Shown here: piece after piece, positions 8,367 through 17,579 of the stretch
Numbering within the stretch: the stretch's first letter is position 1
Layout of the letters: every line of letters begins with the position of its first letter
Notes under the pieces: model-generated
What the model was told of the DNA's origin: nothing
The model's input: the letters and a program-made list of their open reading frames with translations, nothing else
The model's database searches: none
Program-made: the position numbers and the translations under genes
Assembly: GCA_038206725.1 (NCBI GenBank)
Contig: JBBRAO010000019.1
Span: forward strand, 1-57,264
Reading direction: 5' to 3'
Source: JBAXXL01 sp038206725
GTDB lineage: Bacteria > Bacteroidota > Ignavibacteria > Kapaibacteriales > UBA2268
Length of the DNA: 57,264 nucleotides

Positions 8367-8381
8367 AGCTACTTCGTAGCT
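8367..8381. repeat. short hairpin AGCTAC-TTC-GTAGCT
   Basis: Perfect 6-bp arms around TTC, the same loop as at 8303-8315. Confidence 0.6.
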
Positions 8382-8551
8382 TGAAGATAGATTTCTGCTT
8401 TACCACGGTAATGACGAAATTGTAATGGGTGGGAACAAGACTCACCCTTACGAATAAAAAAAAAATCCTTAAATCCAATAAGTCGTGGTTCAGAAAAAAA
8501 GAAGATGGATACTTCACTTTGTTCAGTATGACATATACCCAAATATAAAAA

Positions 8552-8585
8552 ACTCATCGGATGACAAGGGAGTCATCCGATGAGT
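8552..8585. repeat. palindrome, arms ACTCATCGGATGAC
   Basis: Perfect 14-bp arms around AAGGGA. It shares the CATCGGATGAC core with the palindrome embedded in coding sequence at 8146-8176. Confidence 0.8.
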
Positions 8586-8629
8586 AAATTTTATAGCCTG
8601 CGGAAAGTTTATTTTTGTTCTGTAATGTA

Positions 8630-9151
8630 TTACCCTATCGAATCAATAATTCCCTTATAGTAAGCTTCTTTTTCGGGATTGAGAGAAATAAGTTTTTCGA
8701 GAATTTCGCGAGCCGGTTCTTTCAAGCCTTGGGCACTTAGAATACGCGCCATTTGCTCATTAATTGGGTAAGACTGTTCTGAAACCTCTTCGGTTAGTTC
8801 GGCAGGGTCGGAATCATAAAGCTCGTCGTACCGCTCCGATTTCTCGCTTCCGAGGATTTTGGCTTTTTCTATTATGCTGTCGTAATTATTATGTTTTCCG
8901 TAAAGAATGAACGAATGAAGGTGGTGGATTAATTCTTCCTGTTGTTTGGGATTCATCAATCCCATTGGCATTTCATTGATTATTCTTTCGGCTAATGAAT
9001 TGTCTTTAAGGGCATACGCGGCTTTAACCGCTAAAATATGAGCGGGTAAATAGTACTCGTGTTTCGAAATAAACTCCCGAGAAAGACTTAGCGCCTCGGC
9101 ATAGTTTTCTTTTTGAAAATAAGACAGTATTGTTTCCGAGTAATTTTGCAT
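8630..9151 (-). CDS. hypothetical helical repeat protein (TPR-like)
   Basis: 173 residues without signal peptide or membrane segment. The N-terminus (YFQKENYAEALSLSREFIS, then LPAHILAVKAAYAL) and the C-terminal EQMARILSAQGLKEPAREIL have the helix pairing of degenerate TPR units. The middle is acidic (DELYDSDPAELTEEVSE). It follows the L,D-transpeptidase gene by 40 bp on the same strand and may be co-transcribed. No specific function recognised. Confidence 0.6.
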   Translation of the reverse strand: MQNYSETILSYFQKENYAEALSLSREFISKHEYYLPAHILAVKAAYALKDNSLAERIINEMPMGLMNPKQQEELIHHLHSFILYGKHNNYDSIIEKAKILGSEKSERYDELYDSDPAELTEEVSEQSYPINEQMARILSAQGLKEPAREILEKLISLNPEKEAYYKGIIDSIG

Positions 9152-9191
9152 ATACCTTTAAAAAAAATGAAATAAATAATCCGTACAAACT

Positions 9192-10367
9192 TTATTTGTT
9201 TGGGTTTTTAATAATATTCTGCGGAAGCATCGTTTCTTCTTTGACCTTTTGCGACTCTTCTAACTTCTGCAATTCTTCAAACTTTTTAATATCATCAAGT
9301 TCTTTTTTCTGTTTCGCCTGCAGTTCCATTCTTCTTCGATGATTGAAGTTCACAGTTTGGGTAAGCACAACTCCTGGACGAATAACACCGCGTGCCCTTA
9401 AGGTATCCTCGCCGTATATATAAGTCATTCTATGGGGTAAACCACCACGCGATCCGACAGGAATTTGGCAAATCGGAATGACAGCATCTTCCACATCCAT
9501 TGGATTTTTGGGAAGCTCCAGCACAATATCTTTATTTGATTTTAGCGCTACCCAAGGACCCGTATGCCTTCTTGAAAAATCAAAAATATCAACAACTATT
9601 ATTGGTGTCCCGGATAAATGGACGTAAACGTGATTCCGTACTTTTGCACCTCTAGCCCAATGATAAAGCCATTCAGCATCTTCACGAAATTGTCGTACAC
9701 AGCTATGCGATGCCGCATAACCCGGCATAGTGAATTGATGGAAAGCGCAACCGGCATATTGATGGAAATTCCAAGTAAAAGGCATTACCCAATTACTATC
9801 CAATGAAGATTTATGCAATAGGTCTCTCCAAACAAATCCATAGCGTCCGGGATAAGTAGGTGTTGATTCTTTCCCTGTGTTACAAGCCGCAAAATGGACT
9901 TGTACGCCATTTTCATAAGCGGCATAGCATTGGTAATTTGGAGAAACAACAATTAGCTTAGGAATATCCTTGGCTCCGTGATAGTATTGAGGAAAAATAG
10001 AATACGCACAGCGATTACTTTCATATTTTTCAGGAATAACCAAAGTGTCACCAACACGCATAAAATATCTTGCTTTTCGATTCAAAAGGCAAAAAGCGCG
10101 GTTTTTAACCATGTTTTCTGGAGCTTCGCTATGTTCATCCAATATTGCTTGCAATTGCTCTTTGCTTCCGATATATTCATTCCGATATGAAATAGCCGGA
10201 AAAGTATCGCATTTTTGAAGCATTTTTACTTCTTCCAGAGAATCAGCCCTTGCTTGAGCTTGCTCATCGGTTAACTGAGGTTCATTATCGCGATGATTAA
10301 ATCTATCGCAACTGCTTGAAAATATGATAACTAAAAATACTAAACAAATCTTAAAAAGTTTTGCCAT
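9192..10367 (-). CDS. L,D-transpeptidase (YkuD domain) lipoprotein
   Basis: A lipoprotein signal (LVFLVIIFSSSCDRF) predicts membrane anchoring. The catalytic YkuD motif is in HQFTMPGYAASHSCVRQF, with the nucleophilic cysteine in SHSCVR and the upstream histidine present. Such enzymes make 3-3 peptidoglycan cross-links or attach proteins to peptidoglycan using L,D-peptide bonds. The domain spans about residues 120-255. The C-terminal 50 residues are a charged K/E-rich probable coiled coil (MELQAKQKKELDDIKK). The length of 391 residues is usual for Bacteroidota-type members. Confidence 0.85.
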   Translation of the reverse strand: MAKLFKICLVFLVIIFSSSCDRFNHRDNEPQLTDEQAQARADSLEEVKMLQKCDTFPAISYRNEYIGSKEQLQAILDEHSEAPENMVKNRAFCLLNRKARYFMRVGDTLVIPEKYESNRCAYSIFPQYYHGAKDIPKLIVVSPNYQCYAAYENGVQVHFAACNTGKESTPTYPGRYGFVWRDLLHKSSLDSNWVMPFTWNFHQYAGCAFHQFTMPGYAASHSCVRQFREDAEWLYHWARGAKVRNHVYVHLSGTPIIVVDIFDFSRRHTGPWVALKSNKDIVLELPKNPMDVEDAVIPICQIPVGSRGGLPHRMTYIYGEDTLRARGVIRPGVVLTQTVNFNHRRRMELQAKQKKELDDIKKFEELQKLEESQKVKEETMLPQNIIKNPNK

Positions 10368-10563
10368 AACTCATCCCTAAACTTTGTTGCAAACAACAAT
10401 CATATAATAATAACTTAATTTCTTAGAATTTTTAACTAATAAAGCAAAAATACGTAAAATTCTTCGATTGTTAAGTTAGAAAAATTATTAATACGAAAAT
10501 TTTTTTTTTTGCTATACTTTAATTAAATTTATATTCTTGAATTTGCTAATTATAGAAAAAAAA

Positions 10564-11379
10564 ATGAACGATAGATTTTATGATAGTGTTTTGTCCTTCG
10601 GTTTTGATTCACATAGAATTAAATTATGGGAATATCAATACTTATTAGGGCGTGATTTCACGGTTGAATATTTGAAAAAATGCAATGCATTTGCCGAAGG
10701 GGCAGTGATTTGCGAAATTGGTTCGGGTGAGGGCGGTGTAGCTCAAGCCTTATCGGTTGCAGGTGCAAAAGAAATTCTTTGTACCGATATTTTAGAGCAT
10801 CGTTTGGAAGCCGGTCAAAAAATGGCAGACAACTTCGGATTAAATATGAAATATACCTATCACAATATAATGGAAGATGAAATCTCGGCGGATTGGCTTG
10901 GAAAATTTGACTTGGTAATATTGCGCGATGTTATTGAACACTTAGGCGATCCGGAATTAGCTCTTAGGCAGATACTTCTACTTTTGAAAAATGGGGGGAA
11001 GCTGTATATTACTTTTCCACCTTATTATTCACCCTATGGAGGACATCAGCAAATAGTGCAAGGTAATATTTTTTCAAAACTGCCTTTCATTCATTTTTTG
11101 CCAAAAAGTATATTCAAATTCTTAGTATCATCGGGTTTAGATTATGGTATTGAAGAAGTTATGCGTTTAAAAGATTATAGATTAACTCCGCATAAATTTC
11201 GGAAAATCGTGCAAAAACTTGATTATTCTGTTTCAACACAAGATTATTTTTTATTGCGCCCGGTTTTTAAACCAAGATTTAATCTTCCGGCATTTAAAAT
11301 TTCCTTTCTCAGGAAAATTCCCGGATTAATAGATATTCTTTCATTAGAAGCATCGTTTGTATTAAGTAAAACGGAATGA
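10564..11379 (+). CDS. class I SAM-dependent methyltransferase
   Basis: Rossmann-fold methyltransferase with motif I VICEIGSGEGGVAQAL, the acidic residue of motif II in ILCTDILEHRL, and the post-I sequence DLVILRDVIEHLGDP typical of type 11/UbiE-like enzymes acting on small molecules or glycans. I use the ATG at 10564 (MNDRFYDSV); a longer TTG-started frame from 10537 adds nine residues without support. It ends 4 bp before the rel gene. Substrate not identifiable; the internal AT-rich hydrophobic segment (FLPKSIFKFLVSS) resembles polyketide or sugar methyltransferases only loosely. Confidence 0.8.
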   Translation: MNDRFYDSVLSFGFDSHRIKLWEYQYLLGRDFTVEYLKKCNAFAEGAVICEIGSGEGGVAQALSVAGAKEILCTDILEHRLEAGQKMADNFGLNMKYTYHNIMEDEISADWLGKFDLVILRDVIEHLGDPELALRQILLLLKNGGKLYITFPPYYSPYGGHQQIVQGNIFSKLPFIHFLPKSIFKFLVSSGLDYGIEEVMRLKDYRLTPHKFRKIVQKLDYSVSTQDYFLLRPVFKPRFNLPAFKISFLRKIPGLIDILSLEASFVLSKTE

Positions 11380-11383
11380 AGCA

Positions 11384-13411
11384 ATGACTACAAATGAAAA
11401 AAAACTTGATAATTATCTTGAACATTTAGACATTCTCGAAAGTGAAACAGTACCACTGTACGAAGAACTAATCGAAGTATGTCAAAAAAAACTGCACAGT
11501 TTCGACGAAGATAATATTTATAAAGCCTTTGTACTTTGTTATGAAGCAAATAAAGAAACCTACCGAAAGTCGGGTGCTCCAAATTATTGGCACTCGGTTG
11601 AAGTAGCAATATTGCTTATGAAAATGCTCTCGGTGGACGAAACGAGTGTGATATCAGCACTTTTGCACGATATCTATGACACTTCCGAAATATATAATGA
11701 AGAATATATTGAGCAGAAGTTTGGTCAGCAAGTAGCTATGATTGTTGATAACGTCAACAAAATCCAACGCATTCAGACACGAAAAATCAATTTACAAGAA
11801 CAGTTGGAAAACTATCGCACCATTTTGGTAAGTTTATTTACCGATGTTCGAATATTGTTGGTTAAATTAGCTGACCGTTTACACGATATGCAAACTATCG
11901 AGCATTTGAAACCTGAGTCACAACAGCAACTTGCTTATGAAACGCTTTACGTTTATTGTCCCTTTATCAATAGAATTGGATTGTACGAAATACGTTGGCA
12001 GCTCGAAGATCTATCATTTAAAATATTAGATCCGGCTAAGTATTATGAAATAGAGGAGAAGTTAGCCATTTCCAAAGTTGATAGGGAAAAATATATCGCT
12101 TTGATAATACAACCTTTGAAAGAAAAGTTAGACAGCGATTTATTACTTTTAAAATTAGGTATTAAGTATGCAATTACCGGACGATCGAAGCATATATTCT
12201 CCATCCATAATAAAATATTGAACCGAAAACTTAGTTTTGAAGAACTGTACGATATCTTTGCCCTACGAGTTATTGTCGAATCGAATAATCCAAATATCTG
12301 TCACTATATTTATGGTGTAATCGCCAGCGTTTACCCACCCGCGGCAATGACATTTAAGGATTACATTTGGGCACCGAAGAAAAACGGCTATCAATCAATT
12401 CACGCTGGTGTGATAACAGGTGATAATAAAGTTATAGAAGTGCAGATAAGAACTGAAATGATGCACCTCGATTCTGAAAAGGGTGTTGCCGCGCATTTCA
12501 GATACAAAAGCAATAATGTCGGCGAAACTTCCATAATGGAAGATAAGAAGGTCAATAATTGGCTGTCCGAATTGCGAGATTTATTCGAGCAGAGCGAAAC
12601 ATCGAGTATTGAGGAGATGTTGGGCAAGGTCAACAGAAATTTCTTCCTTGACGATGTGCACGTATTAACTCCAAAAAATGCGCACGTGGCTTTGCCGAAT
12701 GATTCAGTCCCTATAGACTATGCGTTCAAAATTCATACTCGCATTGGACATCATTATATTGGAGCTAAAGTAAATTCAGTTGTTGTACCGATTGATTATA
12801 AATTAAAAAATGGCGATTTAGTGGAAATCATCACTTCTGAAAGTGCTGAACCTCAGGTGGAATGGTTAAATTACGTAGTAACGCCGAGAGCCATTAGCTA
12901 TATAAGAAAATTTGTAAAAGAGAATGAAAAGAAATTAATTGATCAGGGCAAGGTGATTTTATTGAATGCCTGCGAAACCGGAGGTATTGAATTTAAGAAG
13001 GCAAAACTCGAAGGATTGATATTGGCTTATGAAATATCGTCTATAAATCAGTTTTATATGGAATTGGCAACGGGTGAGTTTGAAGTAGCTTATGCTATAT
13101 CTTACATTAAATACAGCAATTTAGAAAATTTCGTTCCTAAGAAAAACAAAAAGGCAACCAAAGCATTGGTCAAAAATACGGCTACTGAAATCTACGTTTA
13201 CATTGTCGTTGCGGGAAGGATAAATTGGGATTTATTTTCCGAAGTTGTTTTGGATGTTGACAATATAAATATTGTTGGTGCTAGTATCAAGAAAAACGAA
13301 TCCGATTCGTCGATACAAATAATATTTGACGATACACCTATAGAAAACGTTAGGAATTTCGCAAACAGAATAAAAATTATTAATGGAATACAATCGGTAG
13401 AGATATTATGA
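11384..13411 (+). CDS. Rel/SpoT family (p)ppGpp synthetase/hydrolase
   Basis: Domains in order are HD hydrolase (about 45-200), RelA/SpoT synthetase (about 235-375), TGS (about 422-485) and a divergent C-terminal part in place of a clear helical/ACT region. Synthetase residues are present: D290 in ELYDIFALRVIV, YQSIH 336-340 and E352 in IEVQIRTEMMH. The HD domain keeps H70, H95-D96 and D164 (KLADRLHD), but the usual HDxxED reads HDIYDT, so the E-D pair is altered. The RXKD/EXDD switch motif reads TFKD (323-326). Its 675 residues are shorter than most long Rel proteins. It probably makes alarmone; hydrolase activity is doubtful. Its stop overlaps the nuoJ ATG. Confidence 0.88.
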   Translation: MTTNEKKLDNYLEHLDILESETVPLYEELIEVCQKKLHSFDEDNIYKAFVLCYEANKETYRKSGAPNYWHSVEVAILLMKMLSVDETSVISALLHDIYDTSEIYNEEYIEQKFGQQVAMIVDNVNKIQRIQTRKINLQEQLENYRTILVSLFTDVRILLVKLADRLHDMQTIEHLKPESQQQLAYETLYVYCPFINRIGLYEIRWQLEDLSFKILDPAKYYEIEEKLAISKVDREKYIALIIQPLKEKLDSDLLLLKLGIKYAITGRSKHIFSIHNKILNRKLSFEELYDIFALRVIVESNNPNICHYIYGVIASVYPPAAMTFKDYIWAPKKNGYQSIHAGVITGDNKVIEVQIRTEMMHLDSEKGVAAHFRYKSNNVGETSIMEDKKVNNWLSELRDLFEQSETSSIEEMLGKVNRNFFLDDVHVLTPKNAHVALPNDSVPIDYAFKIHTRIGHHYIGAKVNSVVVPIDYKLKNGDLVEIITSESAEPQVEWLNYVVTPRAISYIRKFVKENEKKLIDQGKVILLNACETGGIEFKKAKLEGLILAYEISSINQFYMELATGEFEVAYAISYIKYSNLENFVPKKNKKATKALVKNTATEIYVYIVVAGRINWDLFSEVVLDVDNINIVGASIKKNESDSSIQIIFDDTPIENVRNFANRIKIINGIQSVEIL

Positions 13412-13917
13412 GTTTAAATCTATTTTTTTTCGGATTATTAGCAATATTGCTAATTGTGAGCGGGCTGGCGGCGGTATTATCCAAAAATCCATTGAAGTCC
13501 GCCGTTGCTTTAGTGATTAATTTTTTTGTTTTGGCAGGGGTTTACCTAACATTAAACGCGCAGTTTATCGCCGCCGCGCAGGTTTTGGTATATACCGGTG
13601 CTATAATGGTCATAATCATCTTTGTAATAATGCTTTTAAATGTGACCAACGATAAAATAGCAGGCGAGTTTATGAAAAAAAAGGTATCAATTGCTGTTCT
13701 AGTAGCTCTTTCTTTGCTGGCAGTTATGGCCGGCATATTTTCCGCCCTATATTCACCCAATCCGGCATTGGCACAAAACTCTATGGAACTCGGCACCGCG
13801 GAATACTTGGGTAAAGTCTTATATACCGACTATATTATTCCCGTAATAGCCATAGGAATGTTACTTACCGCGGCTATAATTGGTGCGGTAGTACTGGCAA
13901 AGAAGAAAATTTCATAA
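13408..13917 (+). CDS. nuoJ: NADH-quinone oxidoreductase subunit J
   Basis: 169 residues with five predicted membrane helices and the NuoJ signature AAQVLVYTGAIMVIIIFVIMLLNV. It is a core proton-pumping membrane subunit of complex I. Its ATG overlaps the rel stop (ATGA), implying translational coupling. No other nuo gene is in the window, which is unusual because nuoJ normally lies between nuoI and nuoK. Confidence 0.88.
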   Translation: MSLNLFFFGLLAILLIVSGLAAVLSKNPLKSAVALVINFFVLAGVYLTLNAQFIAAAQVLVYTGAIMVIIIFVIMLLNVTNDKIAGEFMKKKVSIAVLVALSLLAVMAGIFSALYSPNPALAQNSMELGTAEYLGKVLYTDYIIPVIAIGMLLTAAIIGAVVLAKKKIS

Positions 13918-13930
13918 TTTATTCAACACA

Positions 13931-14788
13931 TCAAATCCAAGTTACATCCGGTCCTTTCGAGTACCGGATTTCTTTTTTGTAAATAAATTTCGTGTACCCA
14001 AAAATTGAAACCGCATAGATAGAATACCCTTTTTTGACATTCAGAATTTTTTCCAATGTCTTGTGAGCGAATTGGGCATAACCTATTATGCAACTGCCGA
14101 TTCCATGAGATTCAGCATAAAGCATCATATATTGCTGGGAGATGACGCAATCATCTTTCAACTGAAATCCTTTATTGGGAGCTAAAATAAATACTATACA
14201 GGGAGCATCGCGGAATATTTGGTAGTCCTCATTTTCAAAATCCCAGTTCATTTTGTCAATATCTGCTCTCATAATGAGTATGTTTTCAGCAAGTTTTCTA
14301 TTGAAGGGTTTTATGACAGCACTCACAAACTTATTTATAACTACCTTAAAAGAATTGAATTTCTGCAACATCGCCGTTTCCAATTCCAAAATCTTAGCTT
14401 TATCCGTAATTACTATATATTCCCTTTTACGCTTATTCGATGAGCTTGGCGCTTTCTCGGCGTAATATACAAACTGCTCTAAAATATCCTTTTCGATTTC
14501 TTTTTTTCGATACTCACGTACCGAACGCTTTCCAATCAGTACGCGTTCCACTTCATTTAAACCATCGGCGTAATCATTAACCGTAAACTTTCTACTGCTG
14601 TCTTCGCTCGACAGGATGGCGTTTTCAGGGCAAATAGCGGCGCAATGTCCGCAATAAATGCACGAACTTGGCTTGGTTTGTTCTAATTTATTGTCAATGA
14701 CTTCGAGAGTTTTTCCAACGCAAACTTTTACACAGTTCCCGCAAACTGTGCATTTATTTGTATCTATTTCAATTGTGTATTTTTTCAT
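13931..14788 (-). CDS. nitroreductase family protein with N-terminal 2x[4Fe-4S] ferredoxin domain
   Basis: Residues 1-60 hold two cluster motifs, CTVCGNCVKVC and CIYCGHCAAICP. The remainder is a nitroreductase-type FMN domain, beginning RVLIGKRSVREYRKKEIEKD with the FMN-binding RSVR and continuing APSSSNKR and HGIGSCIIGYAQF. Such fusions use ferredoxin clusters to feed electrons to FMN; substrates are usually unknown. The start lies 24 bp from the left 79-bp repeat. Confidence 0.85.
   Translation of the reverse strand: MKKYTIEIDTNKCTVCGNCVKVCVGKTLEVIDNKLEQTKPSSCIYCGHCAAICPENAILSSEDSSRKFTVNDYADGLNEVERVLIGKRSVREYRKKEIEKDILEQFVYYAEKAPSSSNKRKREYIVITDKAKILELETAMLQKFNSFKVVINKFVSAVIKPFNRKLAENILIMRADIDKMNWDFENEDYQIFRDAPCIVFILAPNKGFQLKDDCVISQQYMMLYAESHGIGSCIIGYAQFAHKTLEKILNVKKGYSIYAVSIFGYTKFIYKKEIRYSKGPDVTWI
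13946..13980 (+). terminator. terminator for the rel-nuoJ transcript
   Basis: ATCCGGT and ACCGGAT form a 7-bp GC-rich stem followed by TTCTTTTTTG. It lies inside the 3' coding end of the convergent nitroreductase gene, since the two stops are only 13 bp apart. Confidence 0.5.
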
Positions 14789-14812
14789 ACCACAAAATTA
14801 AATTATTTTCAT

Positions 14813-14891
14813 CAATTTGAAACATTTTTATCTATAATTCGTTATTTAACGAAATGACGAATTGAAATTTTAAAATTGAATAAAAATGAAG
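14813..14891 (+). repeat. 79-bp direct repeat, left copy
   Basis: Identical to 24171-24249 except for two substitutions (14816 and one in the centre of the TTCGTTA-N2-TAACGAA palindrome at 14838-14853). The copy ends at the ATGAAG that starts arsR in the right copy; here the following sequence is unrelated and does not encode ArsR. It bounds the chaperone-usher module on its left side. Confidence 0.9.
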
Positions 14892-14950
14892 GATAATAGA
14901 AGTCCTCGGCAAAAAATACGCTGAAATAAAGGTATATTCGTAATTCGTAA

Positions 14951-17575
14951 TTATTTTCCAACACTCTTTAATTTAAAATCCAAACGTTCCACAATTTCGC
15001 CATCCACAGAAGCTTTGATTTTAATATAATATACTAACGGCGTGACTTCATAAGACAGTTTTTCCAACTGCTTCTGTGCGATTTTAACGACATAACTACC
15101 GGGCTTTAATCCTAAATAGTTAAAATATCCGTCCTGTTCGGTTAAAGTCTCGGCTACAATATTACCCAGACTATCAGAGATTTGGATTAAAATCCGCCCT
15201 ATCCCCGCCTCGGAATTTTTGTCCTTCATCAACACGTTTCCGCTTATTTCACCCATAGGTGTAATCGGTATTTCAACCGTTTTAAATTGATTTGGGTCAA
15301 TTGTAACTTTGATTGTCTTGTTTTTGATTCTCCAAGATATGTTATCAAAACCTTCATCGTTAACTTCGAGCAAATAATCAAGAAAAGGTTCTAATCTGAC
15401 AATTCGTATTGTAGAATCTCTTTTGCTGTAAGTAACTTCCCCGCCATTCATTCTTATTCCGAGTTTTTTGATTATGATTTCACCTGTATCATATTTCCCG
15501 TTGTGATTTACATCCAGAAATGGCAATACTGTAATACAACCTCGCCCGACCGTAGAATAATCGCTCGCATAAACATACTTCGTCTTGCTGTCATAAGATA
15601 CACTGCCTTGGACTCCTTCGCTTGTCGTTATATCATTGTCCGAGATTCTCGCATTTGCAAAAGTTCTCGCAAACGGGAAGTTGTAGCGGAATGAAAAATT
15701 CAACGTTTGTGAATTAGAGTTTAAATAAGTATCATACGACAGTGATAAATAAAAATCTTTTGAAAATTTTTGTTCCAACTCGGCGCGATAAGAAGTGATT
15801 TGCTGAATACGATTATCGAATTGAACACTTGAACGAACAATAGCACCCTTCCAAAACCTACCGGACATAGCCAACTCTGAATTCATATAAGGTGTGGAAC
15901 CATTTTGCCAATTTGCTCTTGTCGTTAAACTCAGATTATAATTGAGGTAATATGCCGAAAGTAAAAATTCGGCGTTATTGTAACTAAAATTTTTGAAATC
16001 CATCTTATTAAAGGCTATCTTCGAATTTCCTGAAATCTTACTTAATTTATACGGAACTGACAGCGTTATTTTTGTTTCCGATAGGTTATTATTTCTAACA
16101 ACCGTTTGCCCTTCTTTAAATTTTGTGTAATTTAATTCGATTAAAACACTTTCATAAATTGACCAGTTAACTATAGCCTTGGTGCTTATGCCATAAGCAT
16201 ATTCTGTCTTGACCATCATTTTATTAAAAGGTACAAATGAAGTGCTTACAAATGGAATAAATTTTCCGGCTTCAAGTGTTGAAAGAAATTCAAGTCCACC
16301 ACCCAGCGTAATCCCACGACTCAATCCATAGCTAAATTCATTTTTCGAGAAAAAGTCGTGACCGGTATCCTCCAATACGCCACCATTCACTCGATATTCT
16401 AATTTACCGATCGGAGTAAAGGAATACGGTGTGTTCATTGTTCTTTGTTCGGAACGCTCTTCACCCATAGGTCCGTAAAAACGTAACTCCATCGTAGTAA
16501 ACCCGTAAACAATCGGCACTTTAAATGTGAATAATCCTGAAACGTCCGCTTTGGTATAATCCATTAAGCTATTATTAATATATAATTCCACATCCCAATT
16601 TGGTTCGGTGTGTTCGGTAATTGTATAAAATCCTTCGGCTTTTCTAACACCCGTGGGAGAGTTGCTGAGCGAAAATCCTATAACCTGCGAATATAGCGAT
16701 GCTATTGATTGATTACCAATCTTACCCAAAAAGATTTGCTTTACAAAAGAGTTATTATTATCTACCCACCGCCAAGAATAATTCAATTGTTGAGCATCAA
16801 ACGGACTATTTGTGTAATAGTTCAATGATATTTTTGCTTCGCCATAGAGTAATTCGCTTCCAAACAATAATCCAATTCGCGAGTCAATACTTGATCCTTT
16901 ACTTTGGTTTGATTGTAACGACCAATCCAAGTTGCCGAAACGGAAAATATGATAGCTTCGACCTAAAGTGGTGTCAGCAATGATTTCGCCTCGAGCCTTG
17001 TTTAGATTACTTCTAATTTTCGCAAGCCTCATAAGTTTGATTATTGGTAATTCAAAATCCGATTTCAAATTTATAGATAAACTTCGTAAATCGAATTTTA
17101 GATTTATCCCGAAAATTTCTCCGAATAAGGAGGTTTCCAGATACGTAACGCCCTGATAATCCATCAGTCCTTTTCCCGGAGAAAAGACTTTATTTTGAAC
17201 ATCAATTTCTTTTTTTATTGAATTAACACTATACGTTCGACCTTCATTTACGATATATCCGCTCAGTACATTTCCATTTTCACTTTGAGTGCAGTTTATT
17301 TTGAGAAAATTGAACAAATCTTCCATCGATACATAAACCTTGCCATCCGGCATAAACAAGGCGTCACTCGTAAAACCATCATATCCTTCAATCTGAATCA
17401 GCGCGGGAAAGATTTCTATATCATTTGATTCTTTATCCTGTGAATACGATTTGTTGCTTAAGATTATTATTAGGACAATTACAAAACAAGCAATTACCAA
17501 TCTATATCCACTAAAAAAAAAGCTCAAATTTATATTTAAGCATTTTTTAAAAACGATATCAGATTTGGTTCTCAT
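14951..17575 (-). CDS. outer-membrane usher-like protein of a chaperone-usher fibre system
   Basis: An N-terminal hydrophobic segment (about residues 27-45) is a signal sequence. After it come an N-terminal periplasmic region and a long beta-barrel of alternating amphipathic strands. Usher-like features are the plug region (ELYINNSLMDYTKADVSGLF, then FTTMELRFYGPMGEERSEQR) and the barrel strand SKNEFSYGLSRGITLGGGLE. The C-terminal 120 residues are beta-sandwich carboxypeptidase-regulatory-like domains (DGYFNYLGLKPGSYVV). At 874 residues the size fits ushers. It is last in a minus-strand operon with a PapD-like chaperone and DUF4402-like subunits, 4 bp after the minor subunit stop. Similarity to classical FimD/PapC is remote. 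Confidence 0.75.
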   Translation of the reverse strand: MRTKSDIVFKKCLNINLSFFFSGYRLVIACFVIVLIIILSNKSYSQDKESNDIEIFPALIQIEGYDGFTSDALFMPDGKVYVSMEDLFNFLKINCTQSENGNVLSGYIVNEGRTYSVNSIKKEIDVQNKVFSPGKGLMDYQGVTYLETSLFGEIFGINLKFDLRSLSINLKSDFELPIIKLMRLAKIRSNLNKARGEIIADTTLGRSYHIFRFGNLDWSLQSNQSKGSSIDSRIGLLFGSELLYGEAKISLNYYTNSPFDAQQLNYSWRWVDNNNSFVKQIFLGKIGNQSIASLYSQVIGFSLSNSPTGVRKAEGFYTITEHTEPNWDVELYINNSLMDYTKADVSGLFTFKVPIVYGFTTMELRFYGPMGEERSEQRTMNTPYSFTPIGKLEYRVNGGVLEDTGHDFFSKNEFSYGLSRGITLGGGLEFLSTLEAGKFIPFVSTSFVPFNKMMVKTEYAYGISTKAIVNWSIYESVLIELNYTKFKEGQTVVRNNNLSETKITLSVPYKLSKISGNSKIAFNKMDFKNFSYNNAEFLLSAYYLNYNLSLTTRANWQNGSTPYMNSELAMSGRFWKGAIVRSSVQFDNRIQQITSYRAELEQKFSKDFYLSLSYDTYLNSNSQTLNFSFRYNFPFARTFANARISDNDITTSEGVQGSVSYDSKTKYVYASDYSTVGRGCITVLPFLDVNHNGKYDTGEIIIKKLGIRMNGGEVTYSKRDSTIRIVRLEPFLDYLLEVNDEGFDNISWRIKNKTIKVTIDPNQFKTVEIPITPMGEISGNVLMKDKNSEAGIGRILIQISDSLGNIVAETLTEQDGYFNYLGLKPGSYVVKIAQKQLEKLSYEVTPLVYYIKIKASVDGEIVERLDFKLKSVGK

Positions 17576-17579
17576 ACTG

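Larger units (their letters stand above)
8250..8629. other. gene-free stretch packed with short palindromes
   Basis: I see no gene between the broken T9SS gene and the next stop. The stretch holds five hairpin-forming palindromes, listed separately, and a segment around 8508-8534 (GATACTTCACTTTGTTCAGT and following) that resembles a dispersed repeat I recall from Bacteroidota genomes, a recollection not checked here. Small open frames across it on the minus strand have no recognisable protein features. Confidence 0.6.

Noticed and set aside
8332..8557. Small minus-strand open frames across the palindrome region
   Set aside because: They overlap repeats, have no start-site or domain support and look like translated repeat DNA.
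8250..8629. CRISPR array
   Set aside because: The repeats are single, unlike palindromes without regular spacing or a common repeat unit.
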